Shown here piece by piece: positions 25,461-37,686 of a stretch of 64,000 nt of DNA. Positions within the stretch are counted from its first letter, which is position 1. Each line of letters starts with the position of its first letter. Source of the DNA: Acanthaster planci. Its lineage: Eukaryota > Echinodermata > Asteroidea > Valvatida > Acanthasteridae. The stretch is taken from the NCBI RefSeq assembly GCF_001949145.1, contig NW_019091360.1, forward strand, positions 2,955,610-3,019,609, read 5' to 3'. The notes under the pieces were generated by a model. The model was not told where the DNA came from. It saw only the letters and a program-made list of their open reading frames with translations, and made no database searches. The translations under genes and the position numbers were made by a program.

Positions 25461-26979
25461 GTACACCACCTCCTTCGGTTTCGATTAAGATGCAGTTTTC
25501 GGATCTACCGGAAGGTTTCCAATTTGAAATGGAACTATCCAAGACAGCCTCTTCTCCACTTGAATGAAAGGGGACTCTCCACTGAGATTAACAAGAGATT
25601 TGTCCAAATTAAGTTTAGCTGTGACATCGTTTAAGTTGTAGATGCGTGTTAACTAAATAACAGGGGAAACTAGAATGCACGCTATATTTTTTTTATCATT
25701 TCACGATATTAAGTGGGGAAATCCACGAAGAACAGACATGGGAGGGGGGCGTACAGTTACGCCCACGCCCTAATGGAACAAAAATCTGAATTTCCACACC
25801 GCGTCGTTTAGGCCTAAATACACCCAAGTGGTAACGCAATAAAACGTTTTGGTTCTTAGGTACACGAATAATGAAAGCCAAAAGAGAGAACAAAACCGAC
25901 GGATAGATCTAAACGTGAAGTGCGTCGAATGAACGCAACAGAATGTTTTATTAACAAAATACTTGCTGCACGCCTGGGATCATTTGGGGGAAAGGGGAAA
26001 AACAAAGAACATACTAAATCCACATTTACTTTAGAATAACAGTGAAGAAGTTTGAAATTATGAAAAACATTACTTGCTGCCAACACTACTTTACAACACG
26101 GTGCAAAATCATGGAAAACTATAATCATTAACTGGAAATTTCAGAGGTATTTTTTCTACAAAGTGAAACAAAATAGTGGAAAATGAAACACTGCTATGGC
26201 AGGAGGAAACTCCTACTCAGGAAAACATAATGTGACTTGAATATACAATATTAAACTCTGTGTACGGAAACTGGTGGGTACGTTAAGGTAATGAATGAGT
26301 CCCCAGCTCCATAATAATCAGCAAAGAACTCTTTTCTGTACTTAAAAACAAAACACATTTTGGCGTTTTAACATTTTACGACTACCTTTTCTAAAAGGTG
26401 AACTTAAATACTCATCCTTCTCTTTTGTCATTGATTACGTTTAATTATTATGATGAATTAAATGGAATGGTACTCTGACACCTGATTACTGGATTAAAGT
26501 TAAATCAATCAAAAGCAATGAAATTTGTACTAGTCGACGAGCACCGGAAAAATTTATTGCCCAAAAGGGGGCGCTATTCACGCAAGGTTGATTGGTTTAG
26601 TTGACCTTGAGTAAAAAGGGGTGGGGACTTATCACAGGAAACAAGTTATATACACAATGACTTTTCTGCTGCCTTTTTAGCACTTGATGTGTTAATATTC
26701 AATAACTGTAGAAGTACATTTGGAAATAATTTTTTCATGTATTAGTACAGAACTCGATCCTTCCGTTCTCAGTGGCGTTTACACAGAGGGGCAAATTCTC
26801 TCTCTTGCGGACATAAGGCTATTTTTAAAAGAAGTGAATGCTCAATTTCTTTAAAAATGGCCGAGCATCTTCCTTTGGATGAGGAAGGCTTCTTACCGTG
26901 AAAACAATTCAATCAGTTCCGAAACAAATCCAATCCGTGCCCCAGATTAAAAACCCTGTTGGCTACTGACTACAACCTC
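25461..26979. other. Intergenic, no gene recognised
   Basis: Lies between the putative start of gene D and the 3' end of gene C. Only short AT-rich frames. Confidence 0.45.
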
Positions 26980-26985
26980 TTTATT
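26980..26985 (-). terminator. Candidate poly(A) signal of gene C
   Basis: AATAAA on the minus strand about 230 nt downstream of the gene C stop codon, in a T/A-rich stretch. Confidence 0.4.
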
Positions 26986-27213
26986 TAGGTAACAGTTTTT
27001 TACTTACTGAGTTTATCAAGAGTATATTTGTGATCTAATATTATCCTGTGTACTATAATTGTTCTCCTATAGGCAAGAGTTACTAAAGCTAAAAATTACT
27101 AAATATTGGAAAGTTTATCATAACAGCCTGATCCTTCGACTATTCATTCTGAAGATTTTGAAATTTCGATTTACAAAAATGGTACAACCTCTGCAATCAC
27201 TTTCATTGGCTAA

Positions 27214-27301
27214 TCAGTCCCCCTTGTCTTTCGGTTCAATGACGTTCTTCTCTGGGTTGTACTTGACCGACATCCTACAGGGGAGGGAGCTCACGTAAGC
27301 T
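27214..27301 (-). CDS. Gene C last coding exon (exon 12 equivalent, early stop)
   Basis: 88 nt encoding (R)AYVSSLPCRMSVKYNPEKN, then VIEPKDKGD and TGA. Aligns with [19 protein letters not shown] of A, then ends, so the helix encoded by the rest of exon 12 and exon 13 in A and B is absent. Acceptor CATTAG|AGC. A weaker acceptor 26 nt inside (TGTAG) would delete nine residues, so the outer one is preferred. Confidence 0.82.
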
Positions 27302-30300
27302 CTAATGATGAAAAATAAGTAAATAAACGAGTGAAAGTTTCAAAAAGTCACAGCATACTGAAGCTAGCAAAGGGTGCTAATGTTCCAAGCTTTACACTCA
27401 TCTTACATACTTCATCTATGAACTGAAGTATAGGTCTTCTTATATCTACTTCCATTAATGGCTTGGCAAGATGTGATGTATTCACAGTTACAAGCGATAA
27501 TTACTTCTAATACAAGTCACAATTTTGGGGAACTTGAGACTTGACTCAGACAAAAATGACTTGTATAATTTGACTTAAGTTTGACGTGGAAGAAATTGAC
27601 TTAGTACTTGACCAAATTCGATTTGTTGATATTACCTGAAAGTTTGTCGAAATAAAATACAAGAAACAAGATACAAAAAAGCAATTCTGTCTGACCTCGT
27701 AATACTGATGTCTTATTACAAATATCAGCATATAATGATGAAAAAATAGACAGAAAAACAAGGCACTTCATCAAAGAATGTCAGAAAGTGCACAAGTACC
27801 ATTTCAATTGTGACCTCAGACAGGCCTTTAAAAATGACTTTAGAACTTGATTTGGTAAAGGTGACTTGTGAATTGACTTCGGAAGAACTGACTTTCGTCT
27901 TGACTTGGGAGAAATCGATTTCTGACTTAAAGAAAAATGACTCTGTTGCAACGCAGTAAGCCACAGCCTTATAGGTCATGGTGAATGCTTGACTGTTTTT
28001 TTTTCAAATTCCGTGGACGATACATCCACAGTGAACGATGGCATTAAGCATTGCTTAACCATTAGAAAACTGATTTTCTGTGACCAAATTCATTTCTTCT
28101 GCACCCCCGAAGAATGAAGACTTTTTTCTACTGTAGAATATTGACCTGGACTTACCGTTAGAGGGCGCCAATGGTCTTTTACAGGAAGTGAGTACAACTG
28201 TCATTGAACTGTTTGTCACCAGTATTACGATATCGTATCCCACATTCAAGCTGCAATAGCATTGTCTACTGACCTAGCCATCTGTTCCGCTTCCTCGATG
28301 CTCTCTGAAACGTAGTACACGTCTTGGTACTTGTCCAGATCAATATCCGGCAAAGACGCTGCAGCCTCAATCTCAAGAGGGCGCTTGACCGCTTTATCCG
28401 TGAACACGTGCTGGAGTGGATGGTATAAGATTTCACGTCAGTGTCATTTTCATCAAGAATTCATATAATTAAAACGACTGCAATTATTCCCACGCCAAAA
28501 TGACGTAATGAATAAAAGTTTTGGGCGCGTCGGTTGGTAGACCCCGATGGAAAATATTTGGCTTCAAACTGCTTCCGCGAAAGGACTGTCACGGATTTGC
28601 AGCATGGACTGAATAGTTGAACCGTTGAATTCCAACCTGAATGGACCCTCAACAGATGGTGCTGTAGCCCGAAGTGGACTAACGGCAAACACTTGAGATT
28701 TGAAAATAGTGAATCCCCAACTACTGCAATCTGTCTGCAAGTATAATGGGGGGCGTTACCTCGAGTTCGTTGGAGCCCGAAAGAAGCAGAGCACCGTAAG
28801 CTTTGACCTCTGACCCCTCCCGGCACAAACCTGCCTCAACCGTGCTCATGTATACCTGTTCAAGAAGGTGGTTATGTTATAGTTAACGCTTAGTCAGCAG
28901 CTTATCAGACGATTGCCCCATGCTAAGAATCCTCTTTGAGCAACCGTGACGTCACATTTGGAGAGCCATGGAAGGGTTCTACAGGATGACTTGAGTGCTA
29001 GTTCATTTACAATTGGCGGTGAAGCTGAACTACATCAATATAAAGTGAACTGTTACATACTATTTGTGACGGTGCTGTGGAGAAAGGAGCCCCAGTAGAA
29101 ATGTTGCTTTTAAAAGAAATTACTGAACGTGTGACTTACTGATGCGATTTTATCCAGAATATGGTCTGGAGTACCCAGCGAGGCAAGACCAATGTCCTGG
29201 CGGAAGGAAGCAGACACAGGAAATTGAATAAGAAGCACCTTGATTTAATCTCCATCGACGTGCTGCTGAAACAACATATGAACTTCACAATAGTCTGTGT
29301 TCGAATTCACAAACGAATAATTCGGTAATTAAATTTTTTTGTTTCTGTTATCCTTTGTTCGAACATGAACCGAATTAACCTTTCTCTTGTCCAATATTAA
29401 ACCTCGACATCGTTAACTTCCATCCCTCGGAGTTCTTAGTGGTAACTGTAAACAGTCACGCTCAAACAAGAAGTCGCTCCTATTCTGCGTGCACGTTTGT
29501 TTTTACGAACCGCTCTTGTCTTGTTTGACGAATGGCAAATGGCACGGCTAAATTTAGAGAAAAAATTCTGCACGGCTTCATAAAGCAAATACCATTGATT
29601 CCCGGTCAAGGTATAGAATAAACCCCATATGGCACGAATAGTAAACACCTGTATGCGTCTTTTTTATTACACACGGAGTTAACAAACAAAGCAGCAAACT
29701 GAATAAACAAAGAGGCTTTTTCAACCCAATTAGCATCAAATCTCCCTGAAAAAAGTCAGAGATACCGGTACCCACAGCGTATCGTGTCACGTGGGCTTCA
29801 TTTCAATACTTCTCTCGCAACAATCGACCAATTGACAATGTCTCTGTGTAAAAACCCATGAAAAAGTATTTACTGAAACCATGATCAAACATATACAATG
29901 ACATCGAAGAAATATGACCAAATACCACAAATTAACCTGAAGTGGGCAATGTTGATGATGATAATTTCTCTTTCCCGCTTTTAATTTCCACAATTCATGG
30001 CGATCTAAAGTATTAAAATGTCTGCAGAAAGCTCTGGTAGTTACGGGCAATGAAAGTTTTGGCATTCGCAATGATTATGTGCATATTGATATCGTTTTTC
30101 GAGACGTAACTTTAATGTGATTCTTCAGCCTGGAGTGAAAAATGAAGTGATCGATTTTTCCCACGTCATAGCTATCCCTTGCAGTTCGGACTTGCCTGTG
30201 AAAACTGGGCGAACTCAGCGTCGCACAGAAGCACGGCGTGTCCGAGGATCTCATGAATAACATCCCTACGAGGAAAAAAGAAGATCAAGGCGAAGTCCCT

Positions 30301-33300
30301 TCTGAATAACAAGGAGGACGACACCAAAATAGCAGCAAAACAGTCATTATCAGCCCCGAGCAGGACCAATAGAGGGCGCAATTTTTTTCTAAGAAACGCA
30401 GACTCCTCTGGTCGGAACTGTATATTTCGCTGTTTATGAAATGCTCGCGTTATGGTCGCATTGCTTCCAACAAAATGAACACTCCCGACCAACATGGCTC
30501 TTTTTAACTGATGAGGGGGTGCTTCTGCTCGAGGCGGAAAACGAGAAATAAACATGCAGTTAAAATACATGTACACAACTACGACGGCGTCTAACAGCAA
30601 CAACTTCAGGAGCACGGTAGCTCCTTTTCGCTATTATCATCAACAGAACATCAACATCAACAACAACAACAACTCAGTTTCTTTGTAACCCAGTTGCCTT
30701 ATTAAGGCTGAATCTCCCGGAAAGAAACGAATAATTCTGCTTCTAGTTACATGCACTAACTATTCCTTATTTGTTGTAATGATGATAATTTGTAATGTAC
30801 AAAAAATGAAAAAAACGTTGCTTCTCGAGAGGCTTGGTTGACCGAAAGTTTGCCTTTACACCCAAGTGTTTAAATAGTGGATTATTTGATCTGACTTAGC
30901 CCAAGTAGATCGACATACACGTTGTAAAATGCTGTGACCGCGATCGCGTCACTTGATATTTCCAGCTACAAGGGAATATTAGATTTTGTTATACTTACGG
31001 CTCATTTGTGAAGAAGGCCCCGTCACCATGACGCACATACTGTGAAGAGCAAAACACGCGAAATGCGAGAGCAGCCAGGAAGTCACGCGGTGTCATGAAA
31101 GTAGAAACGGGGCGAAGTCGGAAACCAGTTTTTCCTGCCGATTTAAACAATCAGTGAAACTAATGAATGAATTTTATGTTGCTTTGAAAAAAAATTAAGT
31201 AAAAGCAACAAATAACTCGACTCATGGCAGAATTGCTTTAGTCTACTCAAACTATATTTAGCTTAATTTAAACAACATGCAAAAGTTTGGAATTTCCAAA
31301 TGGTAAAAATACAAACAAAAAAAAGAAACAAATTCCCAACTTTTTGAGCCGGCCAAATTAAGGCAAAGCGACTTTCCATTTTATTTTTCACAGTCACAAA
31401 GAGTTGCCGATGATTTTATCGAGAACCAGCCTTTTCGACCAGTTCTAACGAGCGCAAAAAAATGAGAAAATCAAAATGACAAATTCGAGTACAGATGTTT
31501 AAACATTTCTAAGTAATAAATGAATCTGCATAGTTACTTCTCAAGTAATTAGACACTTTCTCCAGGTCTGGAATTCGGTGGGCGGATATGTCGCACGCTT
31601 CCAAAAAGGGTGCCAACAAGTTGTTGAATTTAGTACAAGCGTGCATGGGGTAGAGAAGCATCAGTCTGTTGTACGTTCGGGCCCATGTCTCCAGTTGGCT
31701 CGCCGGGTAGATCATCGATGGAATGGGTGTGCCGCTGAAATGTACCCAAATCAATGAATTTTGCATTTTAGATGCTACCATTCTCCAACTGATGTCATTT
31801 CACGGAATTCCAACTCAAATCTAGAGAGTGCCCTGCCCCGCATAAAAAGGTGCATGCAAAAACTGTTCATTTTAAACCTAGAAGTTAACTGATGGTTCCT
31901 TCACAGGCTCTAAAGAAGAAAGTGTTAACTTGAGGATACTTTCTTACTTTTATATCATTTGATTATGGCGATCCAGAGTTATGCCTCTGACCCGCTTAAA
32001 ACGTCGAACTTCTGCCGTGTCCATAACGGTGCAAGGTTTTAATTAGACACGGCTGAGAGTCGACGTTTAAAGCACTTGCTAACTTTCTGACGGAAGTTTG
32101 ACAGGTCTCGTGGCTATCAACAGCAGGAGAGCGGCACGGCTTCACACGCCACATATCTACCGTGTGTAATTTAATTTTGGCATTACCATATTCCAAACTG
32201 TAGTGGTATCATTTGAAAATGCGCGTGCACCTGCTGCAGTTGTTTTCGTTTCGGCATCAAATCCACTGTAACATTTTCCTCTTGGGTTTTCCAAAACCCG
32301 TTTTGGTGACTGACCCGCCCCACATGTCATGTTTCTGATGATGGATTCACAAACCTTTTTAAACAAACTCCACAACAAAATGGTCAGTTTCATGCAACAG
32401 CACGATTATAATCTCCACTAGCGAGTCTTTATAGATCCCCAACCTATACCTTGGAGATATTGGAAATTATATGGGCCAAAGTGTTTATTCTAAATCGTGT
32501 GTAATGCGAAAGACAGGAATGTCCAAGGTTGCTCTTTGAATTATTTTTCTGAATTGGTATTCAGCCTCATATTTATAGCCAACCTGCATTTTGGACTAAA
32601 TCTCTGACAAAATCAGCGGAGGTTGTGAAATTTCTTTGAAAGGAGGAGCAGCGGATGTATCAAACAAAATAATCAAACCTGCCCTTTTTATAATTATCAC
32701 CTGCAATACATTTGATCACAGAAAAAAATCTTTCGTGTCTCGTTTCCTGGTGCACCATGTTGGAAAAAACCGCATTACGTTCAACAGAAAATTGACGTTT
32801 GAAGCAACTGCCCAACTTTTGTCGCTTTTATGTCAATTGCAGCTAATAGAACTACACACAGCAGAAGTCGATGTTTGGAGCGATCCTCGGTACAAACATA
32901 AGCCATCAAAACTTTACGGAAACACTGTATAAACTGTTTGCTCTGATGCCATGTATTTCTCGGGGGCTTTTTTCTATCCGGAATCTGTGATTCTTAGGTC
33001 GTGCCCGAAACCGGCATTTCCTCAGATACGGCTTACTCACCGCGGTCCGATCAAAAAACAAAAACAAAAACAAAAGCTATACGCCAAGTTAAAGAAAACC
33101 ATCAAATCTGCAGCGGCGGTAACAAGTCATTATTTGCAAGTCCAAGCCAAGTCACGGGTCATTTTTTGCAAGTCCAAGTCAAGTTACAATTCATGAGCTG
33201 GTAATTGCAAGTCAAGTCACGAGTCACAAAAATAGCGTCTTGAGTCCAAGTCAAGTGACTCGAGTTACTCTGCAAATCAGGGCGACTTCATAATCATATG

Positions 33301-35521
33301 TCGTACCAAAAAAATCATTCCTTGAGACCGAATTTAGAGCAGATGCATCGTGTGCAAAAGGCTGTGTAGCTCAAATATATTATGTTGCAACTGCATCTCA
33401 GCCCAACCTTACATTACCTGACTCCACTTATCCAAACCAATTACAAATAAACCTGTACCAACACAATCCTGTTGTATTCGAAACAAGGAGGGACAGAGAG
33501 GCCTATAAAAATGACGTTCAAGAACTGAGCATTTGGTTCTCGTTTTGTAACCGCAATATGTCCACTGTTTGCTAATGAGAGCTAAAGGGAATGCGAAACC
33601 CCGGTGCATTTCATATTTACACAAACAATGCAGATTACCTTACAATAAAATCAATTGTCAATGTTTAATCATCAAATGAAGACAAAAGGTAGAAGGTTAT
33701 TTCAATAATGTTTGTATATGTTGCCTTGAAATGGTATAATATTAATATTGATCGCTGTGCTTGTTCACGTACAAGGGTCCCAGATGGTACTGAATTAAAA
33801 ATATGCAGAAAGAAGATTACATTTTTTATGTACTCGCGGAAGGAGATGCTTCATACATACATTCAAGTTCTTTCAGGCGTAGGAGTCGATGGCAGTCGAT
33901 ATAAGTATCCAAAAAAAGGAAATCTCTACTTCATAAATATTAATATTTACTGTAATTTTATGGTTACGTCTTCACTTCCTAATGTGCTTTATTATCGAAG
34001 ACAATGACGTATGGCGTGGCCTTTAAAATCAGTCGAGTCTGCCATCAGTTTAGAATTTTGTTTTCAGCCTAATGTCAGAGCATAGGGAATGCACATAAGA
34101 ATGCCAGAATGAGCAATGCAAAATTGACGTTCCTTGGGAGGCTGTGAAGAAAGGTTTTTCTATAAATTGGGGGTCCAAAAGTGTGACATTTTTGTGTTCC
34201 GTTACACCGGACCTGTGTAATTTGACATGACCATATCAGTGAAATTGATTTCAAACTATGTCAAGTTGTTTGGCAGGAAATTTGCATTAATTCGTCACTC
34301 TTGAAAATCAGATAATTTGTTCTGAACTTATTTAAATCAAATATCAGATGTGACAGGGACACGAAAAAAATCAGACCCCTAATTTATAGAATGACCCATA
34401 ACCGTGTGCTCATAAAAACAGGACAGAGCAGTTCGCGCATTTTATTGACTTCGAAAATCACGCAGTAATCCGCTTCATGCTCCGCCTATAAATGTCGCAG
34501 ATGCAAACCTCAGCCAGAACAAAATGAACTCACAGCTTGTAGGTTTTCGTCACGAGTTGGCATTTCCGTCGGAAGCTTCGATATTTGGCGTCGTCAAAGC
34601 CCTGGAGAGAAAAAAAACCAGAGAAGATTCTCTGATAACAAAATAGTGCATGACGAATTTGTAAGAGTCAACTTCAACCGGTAAAACTTAGACATGCCGA
34701 AAAGAAATCAAATTAAATTATTGATGAGTACTTTTACAGAGCGACATATCTTGCTTTGTTTTAAAGTTCTTTTTGCGTTGCAGTTCGGTACGCCAAAATG
34801 ACAGACTATATCATTAAAAAATCATTAAAAAATTAATGTATTGTTACAACTCCCAAAACATCCAAAGTGCGCAACGACAGCGTGCGTTACACATCGACAT
34901 TCGGAGCAACATGGTAAATACCCAGGCAAAAGTGTTCATGAAAACCTAACTGAATTAGAAATGGCAGATATTTAAGCGGTCGTATCTGTTCCCTTTATTC
35001 GAATAATGAGACGGAGATTTTCTACGCACTGTACTACAGCCTTGAAACCCTGAGCGTGTTTTATTGAATATAAAGGGAACAAATGAAATATTGAGAGCAC
35101 AGACCTTTGAACCGACAAATGTAACCACGTACATAGGTAAGATCATGTTGGTTTCTTTTGTGCATTAACAGTGTGATGATCGAGAGTGTTAATGAGTTAA
35201 TTGTATACATTATTAACCGTGCATGACTGGAAGATGTCACAGAAATGGTGGTAGGTACAAAGTTCAGCGAATGTAGGCGAATAGTATGAAAACACTTGTA
35301 TGCTTTGGAGGCAATGAGCTACAGGTCCTAATTCAAACATATTTTATCACTACCATTTACGATTGACAGGCCAAAAATTAAAGTCGAACTGTCAAACAAG
35401 GTTCTTTACACACCTTCACATTGGGCTGGATGACGTCGTACACTTCCCTGGTCAAGGAGTAGTCTAGCTCGGCAAAGTTTCTTGGAAATTCTTTCGAAAC
35501 GAACCGGAGGAAAAATATCAT
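27214..35521 (-). CDS. Gene C: divergent catalytic-domain-only aromatic amino acid hydroxylase homologue
   Basis: Nine coding exons join in frame to 957 nt (318 residues) if translation starts at the ATG at 35521. Exons 5-10 have the same lengths and phases as in gene A (68, 197, 136, 70, 57, 96 nt), so common descent is certain. The iron ligands are kept (IHEILGH with H174 and H179; E219 in TVEAG), as are the YVR arginine and FTNEP threonine. Positions that hold the aromatic substrate are changed: human W326 to Met, F331 to Ala, G346 to Leu. The frame stops at PKDKGD, before the tetramerisation helix, and there is no exon 13. I found no ACT exons upstream. One intron has a GC donor. AATAAA at 26985-26980 is a plausible poly(A) signal 230 nt past the stop. 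Substrate unknown; intact frames and splice sites argue against a pseudogene. Confidence 0.85.
27540..27935 (+). repeat. GACTTG-rich degenerate repeat in the exon 11/12 intron of gene C
   Basis: Many copies of TGACTTG, TTGACTT and ACTTGAC at irregular spacing; related in word content to the minisatellite in the same intron of gene B. Confidence 0.5.
28274..28410 (-). CDS. Gene C exon 11 equivalent
   Basis: 137 nt, one codon longer than in A and B, encoding HVFTDKAVKRPLEIEAAAS, then DKYQDVYYVSESIEEAEQMA. Acceptor CTCCAG|CAC, donor TAG|GTCAGT. Confidence 0.92.
28760..28855 (-). CDS. Gene C exon 10 equivalent (third iron ligand)
   Basis: 96 nt encoding VYMSTVEAGLCREGSEV, then KAYGALLLSGSNELE. 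Glu ligand kept; W, F, F and G of the substrate pocket (YWFTVEFG, GAGLL) replaced by M, S, A and L. The pterin/substrate Ser (LLLS) is kept. Acceptor AACAG|GTA, donor GAG|GTAACG. Confidence 0.93.
29140..29196 (-). CDS. Gene C exon 9 equivalent
   Basis: 57 nt encoding [19 protein letters not shown]. Acceptor CGCCAG|GAC, donor TCA|GTAAGT. The most conserved exon of this gene. Confidence 0.95.
30196..30265 (-). CDS. Gene C exon 8 equivalent (two iron-binding histidines), GC donor
   Basis: 70 nt encoding DVIHEILGHAVLLCDAEF and AQFSQ. Both iron-binding His are present. VP after GH is AV here. Acceptor CGTAG|G; donor is CAG|GCAAGT, a GC-AG intron, the only non-GT donor seen in the cluster. Confidence 0.94.
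30351..30538 (-). repeat. Family Q dispersed element, copy 4
   Basis: Starts CAGCCCCGAGCAGGACCAAT and ends GGGGGTGCTTCTGCTCGAGG; full length. Inside intron 7 of gene C, 85 bp from the histidine-ligand exon. Confidence 0.65.
30999..31134 (-). CDS. Gene C exon 7 equivalent
   Basis: 136 nt encoding KTGFRLRPVSTFMTPRDFL, then ALAFRVFCSSQYVRHGDG and FFTNEP. Keeps RPV, PRDFL, AFRVF, QYVRHG. Acceptor CGGCAG|GA, donor CC|GTAAGT. Confidence 0.95.
31538..31734 (-). CDS. Gene C exon 6 equivalent
   Basis: 197 nt encoding LGTPIPSMIYPASQLETWA, then YPMHACTKFNNLLAPFLE and [26 protein letters not shown] of PAH has become ISAHRIPDLEKVS. Acceptor TTTCAG|C, donor AGAA|GTAACT. Confidence 0.93.
33110..33275 (+). 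repeat. CAAGTC-rich degenerate repeat in intron 5 of gene C
   Basis: Repeated words GCAAGTCCAAG, CAAGTCAAGTCACGAGTCA; the reverse complement of the GACTTG words seen elsewhere in the cluster. Confidence 0.55.
34534..34601 (-). CDS. Gene C exon 5 equivalent
   Basis: 68 nt encoding GFDDAKYRSFRRKCQLVTKT and YK. Matches [20 protein letters not shown] of A only at GF, D, Y, RRK. Acceptor CTCCAG|GGC, donor CT|GTGAGT; length and phase as in A. Confidence 0.85.
35414..35521 (-). CDS. Gene C first recognised exon (exon 4 equivalent), possible start
   Basis: Encodes EFPRNFAELDYSLTREVYD and VIQPNVK, aligning with (W)[19 protein letters not shown] of gene A; donor AAG|GTGTGT, phase 0 into exon 5. The 5' limit is uncertain. 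ATG at 35521 is in frame and gives 36 codons. The frame stays open further upstream, so acceptors ATTCAG just before the ATG, or TACAG about 45 nt further up, could make this an internal exon. Confidence 0.6.
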
Positions 35522-37519
35522 AAGCTGAATGAAAATACGCACGGTAACGCGCTTTTTTTCTGTCTGTAGGTTTTTATTGGGTTTCCGGGTTTGGGGGCTA
35601 TTTTCTCATTCTCCCTCTGAATTACTTGAGTTTTTTTCAAAGCTACAAATCTACCAGTACAGGGTACAGATCAAAAGGAAAACTCCTGAAAACCTGTTAT
35701 CAAGTTTTCAATCAGCCAACGTGTGGTCAGGAGAACAGTCGGTGTGGTCGGTGCAAAGATCGGTTAGTCCAAACGATATGGTTCTTTGCCCTGGTTGGGA
35801 ATTACAGGGTTACCTAAAGCAGCAGATCGTCCTCAAATCATCAGATTTAAATTTGGTAACCCAAAACAAAGATACCTGACAATGATTGTCGAGAAAAAAA
35901 ATGCAACTTTGGGGTCGCATTTTGGGGGACTCGCCATGTAGGAAAAAATGTGGCAAATCTTGGAAAGCCTTGGCTTCTTTACGGACAGTAGAGTACCTAC
36001 CAACTTCGTCAGAACCATCGGCAACTGGGTGGGTAACACAGCAGCTGTCGTCTGGAAACTCGGACATCTCGATACTTCTATGCAGTGTCAAAACACAGAT
36101 CAAACGGAAGAGCAGGAAAGAATTATCAATATGAACATTAGTTATTAACATCAATTATCAGTTGGAATCCTGTGTAGATCTCACCTATCTTAATACCTCT
36201 CAGATGATGGTGCGCACCGTTGGTCGACACGAAGACACTTCTTCGCTATGACCACGTCAGCGACTGCGGTCCTTGCTGTCCGTGCTCGAGATGACTAACT
36301 TTTGGCCGTGTGCGCCGTTTCGACTTCGGTCCAAAGAAACCCCGCGACGATCGAGCGTTCCACCGCAGCAGGCAGGTCGGGTAAATAGCAGAAGCTGTCG
36401 GCAGCAGCTGACTCTGGAACCAGCAAATGAACGCTGCCTTTGATAGGCCTACATGACAATATATATGGGACGAGCGGTGCACCCGTTAAAGATGGAATCA
36501 CCTGGCTTATGCAACAAATGCACAGATAAAAGCAAAGCACACATGTGGAGATGCTGTTCAACTCAATCGGAATCAATTTACATAATGGTGTGTACAAAAA
36601 AGAAAGACACAGGAAGCAGTTAAATACGCCGACAGTGAAATCAATTGTGAGAGATAGGCTATTTGTGTTGGTTGTGTACTTGACCGCTGCGTCCAGCCCC
36701 CCTCCATTACCAGTTGCGTAAAAAGTGACCGTTATCCTGCGTTTTATTTAATTACCTCTAGTGGTCGAGCACCTGGATCATATTCTCTCAATACAGGGAT
36801 CTCTCCACAGGAGGGGGCGTGTCTCGCCTCATCGTTTTCAGTACGGTGCTCACAAAAACCGGCGACATTACAACACTTCACAAACAGCTAGTATTGCCAT
36901 GCATCAGAGTGATACTCAAACGGGCCTGACAGATTTCGAGTCTAGATTTTAGTGGAACCGTAGTGCTGAGGTCACTACGAGAGCGAACCAGCCCATTTGG
37001 GATTGAAAGACTGAGCAGTGCAGCGCCGCAGAATCGATTCGGAGTTCAGCTTTCCGTTCAATCTGTACGGCACATTTTATTTTCAACAACACGGCTTCCC
37101 ACGTACCAGCCTTATGAAGTGTAAAACAATTATTAGCTTGTAAAAGCCAACGTGAACGGTCGAATGTTTGGCTACCTTTAATAAATATTGATCTAGACTT
37201 TGGGAAGCAAATTTGACTACGTCTATTTTCTAGTACAACAGCTGTTCCGTTTGGGCCCGTTGCGGGCTTGTAAAATTAGTCTTCTAATACCGCCCTTTAC
37301 ACTTTTATTCCTTTATTAAAACAAAAGATTTCAATTAAAAAAGCCCTCAGTTCGATCCGCCTCGGACTTCCATCCCACGCTAAAAACCAAGGTGCTAAAT
37401 CCAACACTTGTTGAGTTGTGGTCAGTAAAAAGTCTTTGAAAGTGTTAAATCCCATCACGCTGTACATGCATATTAAATCCAATATTTTATATTTTAAATA
37501 CAGTATTTAACTATTAATA

Positions 37520-37686
37520 CGGGTGATTCACAATAGTGCGCCTCTTAGAGTTTGCAACGTGTTGGCCAATCGAAACGCTCGAAATCTGTGGACCCTTCCC
37601 TAAACGTTCATTGGGTTGACAGATTTGGCACTGTGATGGGCGAACGCGTTGCAAACTTCGAGGCGCAGTAGTGTGAAACGCTCGTA
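37520..37686 (-). mobile_element. Family P palindromic MITE, copy 5
   Basis: Arms GGGTGATTCACAATAGTGCG and mirror GCGCAGTAGTGTGAAACGC; loop in reverse orientation (CTTCCCTAAACGTTCATT). TTAA lies next to both ends (ctaTTAA before TACGGG, CTCGTA before TTAAacg), a possible target-site duplication. In the A-C intergenic region. Confidence 0.78.

Noticed and set aside
30640-30675. CAACAACAACAACAAC microsatellite
   Set aside because: Ordinary simple repeat with no sign of function.
36246-36597. Minus frames near the expected place of gene C 5' exons
   Set aside because: Neither resembles an ACT domain or any AAAH N-terminus; splice sites are weak.
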